From an uncultured Gemmatimonadota bacterium (lineage in GTDB: Bacteria; Gemmatimonadota; Gemmatimonadetes; Gemmatimonadales; GWC2-71-9), in the NCBI GenBank assembly GCA_946480845.1, contig CAMLLJ010000094.1:1-10305 (forward strand): a stretch of 10,305 bases of DNA, written 5' to 3'. Below, piece by piece: positions 8,182 to 10,305 of the stretch. Positions within the stretch are counted from its first letter, which is position 1, and every line of letters begins with the position of its first letter. Below the pieces are notes generated by a model. That model was not told the DNA's origin. It ran no database searches and saw only the letters and a program-made list of their open reading frames with translations. Both the position numbers and the translations under genes were made by a program.

Positions 8182-8736
8182 ATGCAGCGCTTTCCCATTG
8201 CGGTCGCGGTCGGGCTCCTGGCCGCCTGCAGCAACGCGGCCACCCCGGTCGTCGAGTCGAGCAGCACCGCCATCCAGGCCGCGCATCGCGGCCACGGGAG
8301 CCCCACCCATAAGGAGCTGAGCGCCGCCGACCTTCAGGCGATCGCCCAGGTGCGCCGGGCCACGGCGAAGTTCCATGACATCGAGGCGGCCCGCGCCGCC
8401 GGCTACGACGTCCAGTTCCCGGCCGGCTGTGCCTCCTCGGCCGAAGGCGGCCAGGGATTCCACTGGATCAACAACGGCCTGGTGAACGAGGAGATCAACC
8501 TGCTCGAGCCCGAGCTGGTGATGTACGAGCCGCAGCCCGACGGGACGATGCGGCTGGTGGGCGTGGACTACGTCGTGCCGTACGTGGCGGGCTCGACTGC
8601 GCCGAAGCTCCTGGGCCGCGACTTCGCGCACCTGCCGGACCTGGGAGTCTGGGCGATCCACATCTGGGCCTGGGCGCCGAACGAGAACGGCATGTTCGCC
8701 GCATGGAACCCGGCCGTGAGCTGCGAAAACGCGTAG
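8182..8736 (+). CDS. Lipoprotein of unknown function (conserved WNP-C domain)
   Basis: 184 residues. MQRFPIAVAVGLLAAC is a lipoprotein signal peptide with lipobox LAAC (13-16), so Cys16 is the lipidated N-terminus. The mature domain has features I recall from a widespread uncharacterised family: ATAKFHDIEAARAAGYDV (61-78), GCASSAEGG with Cys83, GFHWINNGLVNEE (92-104, His94), PELVMYEPQPDG (110-121), LVGVDYVVP (125-133), and WAIHIWAWAPNENGMFAAWN (157-176) ending at Cys181. The conserved His94 and His160 could bind a metal, and Cys83 and Cys181 could form a disulfide; both are inferences. It would sit on the periplasmic side of a membrane. ATG 8182 has AGGAG at 8168-8172, nine bases upstream. 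It diverges from the sigma factor operon and is followed by the large inverted repeat. Confidence 0.85.
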   Translation: MQRFPIAVAVGLLAACSNAATPVVESSSTAIQAAHRGHGSPTHKELSAADLQAIAQVRRATAKFHDIEAARAAGYDVQFPAGCASSAEGGQGFHWINNGLVNEEINLLEPELVMYEPQPDGTMRLVGVDYVVPYVAGSTAPKLLGRDFAHLPDLGVWAIHIWAWAPNENGMFAAWNPAVSCENA

Positions 8737-8752
8737 TGGAAGATGATGGAGA

Positions 8753-8807
8753 TCTTGTTCGGGCGCGGAGACGGCGAGGCCCTCCGCGTCTCCGCGCCCG
8801 AACAAGA
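8753..8807. terminator. Perfect 21-bp inverted repeat, likely bidirectional terminator or repeat element
   Basis: The left arm 8753-8773 (starting TCTTGTTCGGGCGCGG) is the exact reverse complement of the right arm 8787-8807, around a 13-base loop (8774-8786) that itself contains GAGG/CCTC. It sits between two converging genes, 16 bp after the lipoprotein stop and 28 bp before the hydrolase stop (8836), the position expected for a shared terminator. No T-run follows on either strand. The stem is longer than usual intrinsic terminators, so a dispersed palindromic repeat is an alternative. Confidence 0.7.
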
Positions 8808-8835
8808 CACATCCATTCACCTCGGCCCGCGAGTC

Positions 8836-9927
8836 TCAGCGAATGCGTTCCGCCTCGACCTCGGTCAGCCCGGCGATCAACGAGTCGCCCGACGCGTTTC
8901 CGCGCAGGTGGCGCTCGAAGAACGCCCGCACGATCGCCCGCGTGACCACCACCCCGCGCTCCGCGGCCATCGGGTAATTGAACAGCGTCGGGCGGACCAG
9001 GAGCAGGTCGGTGAAGGAGTTGTGGCCGGCCCCCGCCACGCGGTACAGCGTGAACGGTGCGCGGGCATGGTCGCGCATGCGGGTGAAGACGCCCTGTGAA
9101 TCGAACGAAAGCGTCTGCTCGCCATAGACCAGCCCGAACGGCTTCGTGTTCCCGCCCAGCCGGATCTCGCGTGTCTGGCTTCCCTCGATGCCCAGGAACG
9201 CCTTGCAGGCCGGCTCGGCGGCGCAGGCGCGCGAACCGGCCATCGCGCCGTTCGAGTGCCCCAGCATGCCGACGCTGTCGAGCGCAAGATGCCCGCGGAG
9301 TATCGGATCGGCCCGGTCGAGTGCCTGCACCTGCGCCAGCGCGAACCGCAGGTCACCACCGATCAGCGCGTTCATCGGCTCCTGCAGCTGGTCGAACCCG
9401 TCCGGATAGCTGCTTGGCGGCATCGGGCCGAAGCGCACGGGCTCGAGGTTGCCATCCATCCGGAAGATCTTGGAATGTCCCGGGCTGTTGACGCCCACCA
9501 CGATCCAGCCGTGGCTCGCCAGGTCCTCGGCCAGCGCGGTGTAGTCGGAGGCCGCCGCGATCCGGCCGGGCGCGAGCACCAGGACAGGCGCACGGCCGGT
9601 GCGCTCCGCGAGCGGCGGCGACTTGCGCGCGTGCGGGCGGACCCGGGTGTAGGCCGCCGCCAGCTCGCCGGCCCCCGGGCCCAGGCCCTCGATGTACTCC
9701 GCCGGCGCCGCGCTGCTCGAACGGGCGGGATACCAGATGAGGACGTGCACCCGGCGGAGGCCGGTCGGCGAGTCCAGCGAATCGGCCCTCGACGCATCCT
9801 CCCACGTGCGTGCCGTCACGCCGACCGGATGGGGCCCGGTCGGAGCCGGCAGCACGACCTGCTGCGGCACGGCCGAGACGGCGGCGATCGCCAGCGCGAC
9901 GGCGAACGAGAGCATGCGGCCCCCCAT
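8836..9927 (-). CDS. Exported alpha/beta hydrolase, PAF-acetylhydrolase-like
   Basis: 363 residues. MGGRMLSFAVALAIAAVSA is a signal peptide with cleavage near Ala19 (VSA-V), so the enzyme is periplasmic or secreted. The mature part starts with LPAPTGPHPVGVTARTWEDA (26-45) and RRVHVLIWYPA (58-68), as in platelet-activating-factor acetylhydrolase and dienelactone-hydrolase-like lipases. PVLVLAPGR (114-122) leads to the oxyanion region. The nucleophile is Ser225 in GHSNG (223-227), after LALDSVGML. The histidine is His302 in GAGHNSF. At the position after strand 6, where the family has Asp, this protein reads FLGIEGSQ with Glu248. It would hydrolyse an ester or short acyl group; the substrate is unknown. 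ATG 9927 gives the signal peptide its Arg. ATG 9915 is possible, with GGGGGG before it. Upstream open frame to 10260 is antisense to the next gene. Confidence 0.88.
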   Translation of the reverse strand: MGGRMLSFAVALAIAAVSAVPQQVVLPAPTGPHPVGVTARTWEDASRADSLDSPTGLRRVHVLIWYPARSSSAAPAEYIEGLGPGAGELAAAYTRVRPHARKSPPLAERTGRAPVLVLAPGRIAAASDYTALAEDLASHGWIVVGVNSPGHSKIFRMDGNLEPVRFGPMPPSSYPDGFDQLQEPMNALIGGDLRFALAQVQALDRADPILRGHLALDSVGMLGHSNGAMAGSRACAAEPACKAFLGIEGSQTREIRLGGNTKPFGLVYGEQTLSFDSQGVFTRMRDHARAPFTLYRVAGAGHNSFTDLLLVRPTLFNYPMAAERGVVVTRAIVRAFFERHLRGNASGDSLIAGLTEVEAERIR

Positions 9928-9947
9928 GATCGGAGTGAGATCCCATC

Positions 9948-9974
9948 CTATCGGGGCGATCGAGCGGCCGATAG
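9948..9974. promoter_or_regulatory. 27-bp dyad in the divergent promoter region
   Basis: CTATCGG (9948-9954) and CCGATAG (9968-9974) are perfect inverted arms, 20 bp centre to centre (two helical turns), and the spacer holds a CGATCG palindrome (9957-9962). It lies 21 bp upstream of the hydrolase start and 84 bp upstream of the transporter start, a suitable site for an operator. No convincing promoter for the hydrolase was seen; TACTAT on the minus strand (around 9970-9975) is a possible -10 overlapping the right arm. Confidence 0.4.
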
Positions 9975-10021
9975 TACGGAATGGAGTTGCCGGAGGAACG
10001 GGTTCGGCACGGAGAACACTG

Positions 10022-10050
10022 TTGCGCGCTCGCACAACCGGCGCGACATT
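10022..10050 (+). promoter_or_regulatory. Promoter of the transporter gene, leaderless type
   Basis: TTGCGC (10022-10027) and GACATT (10045-10050) are 17 bp apart. The -35 hexamer is identical to that of the VOC gene promoter. ATG 10058 is seven bases after the -10, so transcription would start at or one base before the start codon. No ribosome-binding site precedes the ATG. Confidence 0.5.
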
Positions 10051-10057
10051 CGCGCCC

Positions 10058-10305
10058 ATGTCCACCCCTTCCATCCGCGCTCCCGAGGCCGAGGGGCGCC
10101 AGTACCGTGATGGCGTCTTCCGCCCCCTCGATGACGCGTCACTCCCTGTCGCCCCGCGCACCGGCGATTTCCCCGACCCGGGCACCGGCCCCGCCTTCCT
10201 CCGCCACGACGACGTCCCGCTCGTCCCCCGCCTGCGCCACCTCATCGGCCCCTCCGTCATCGCCCTCGGGATGGGCCTCGGCGCGGGCGAGCTGCTGCTC
10301 TGGCC
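10058..10305 (+). CDS. Nramp-like transporter, N-terminal part (cut by the window end)
   Basis: 82 codons are visible and the frame is open at the edge. Residues 1-57 are a hydrophilic, Pro/Arg/Asp-rich cytoplasmic extension (MSTPSIRAPEAEGRQ and on). A first membrane segment then begins, RHLIGPSVIALGMGLGAGEL (60-79) followed by LLW. The GPSVIALGxGLGAGE pattern resembles the first helix of a divergent clade usually annotated as Nramp family. The canonical DPGN metal-binding motif of true Mn/Fe Nramp transporters is not present at the corresponding place, where LGAGELLLW is found. Substrate is therefore open. ATG 10058 is taken as the start because a promoter ends seven bases upstream and no earlier in-frame start looks better. 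The identification rests on one helix only. Confidence 0.65.
   Translation, partial: MSTPSIRAPEAEGRQYRDGVFRPLDDASLPVAPRTGDFPDPGTGPAFLRHDDVPLVPRLRHLIGPSVIALGMGLGAGELLLW

Noticed and set aside
8743..9099. Small open frames on both strands across 8743-8820 encoding similar peptides (LFGRGD...SAPEQD)
   Set aside because: The similarity is a by-product of the perfect inverted repeat at 8753-8807. The frames then run antisense to the hydrolase gene.
9928..10260. N-terminal extension of the hydrolase up to 10260
   Set aside because: It is antisense to the transporter gene, lacks any motif, and would bury the signal peptide in the middle of the protein.

Overview
This is a chromosomal window of very high G+C DNA. 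It is densely packed with genes on both strands and shows no phage, transposon, CRISPR, tRNA or rRNA signature. The gene content fits a Gram-negative soil-type bacterium, most likely Gemmatimonadota. That is an inference from three things: an ECF sigma factor of the AMRRILVDYA type coupled to a PknB-like kinase with a Trp-led N-terminal helical segment, a small outer-membrane-barrel protein with a GFWFSGGLGYGS start, and many exported proteins. No marker gene in the window settles the phylum.

Layout. Positions 18-93 hold a 9-bp minisatellite. Two minus-strand genes follow: an exported protein of unknown function (631-1320) and a PhnB-like VOC protein (95-556) with its own clear promoter. A plus-strand polytopic membrane protein resembling heme-copper oxidase subunit I (1469-2728) overlaps tail to tail with an exported metal-dependent amidohydrolase (2670-4013, minus). 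That gene diverges, across only 33 bp, from a flavin amine-oxidase-like gene (4047-5312, plus). An exported beta-barrel-like protein (5325-5867, minus) converges on the amine oxidase and diverges from a small dimeric alpha-beta-barrel-type protein (6046-6366, plus). A kinase (6480-7526) and an ECF sigma factor (7523-8062) form a translationally coupled minus-strand operon, sigma factor first. A lipoprotein (8182-8736, plus) diverges from it. An exported PAF-acetylhydrolase-like alpha/beta hydrolase (8836-9927, minus) is separated from the lipoprotein by a perfect 21-bp inverted repeat. The right edge holds the first 82 codons of a transporter resembling a divergent Nramp clade (10058 onward).

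Function. Apart from the sigma factor-kinase pair, the genes are single-gene units in alternating orientation with no shared pathway. The sigma-kinase pair is a transcriptional signalling module. Its kinase lacks the usual membrane anchor and sensor, and its last codons lie inside a G-rich heptamer repeat. Several genes have a -10-like hexamer only 5-7 nt before the start codon, which suggests leaderless mRNAs. I found no convincing new multi-gene system. The points worth checking are the kinase 3' end with its G-quadruplex-prone repeat, the 21-bp hairpin, the leaderless promoter pattern, the His-rich orphan oxidase-like membrane protein, and the Nramp-like protein with an atypical first membrane motif.
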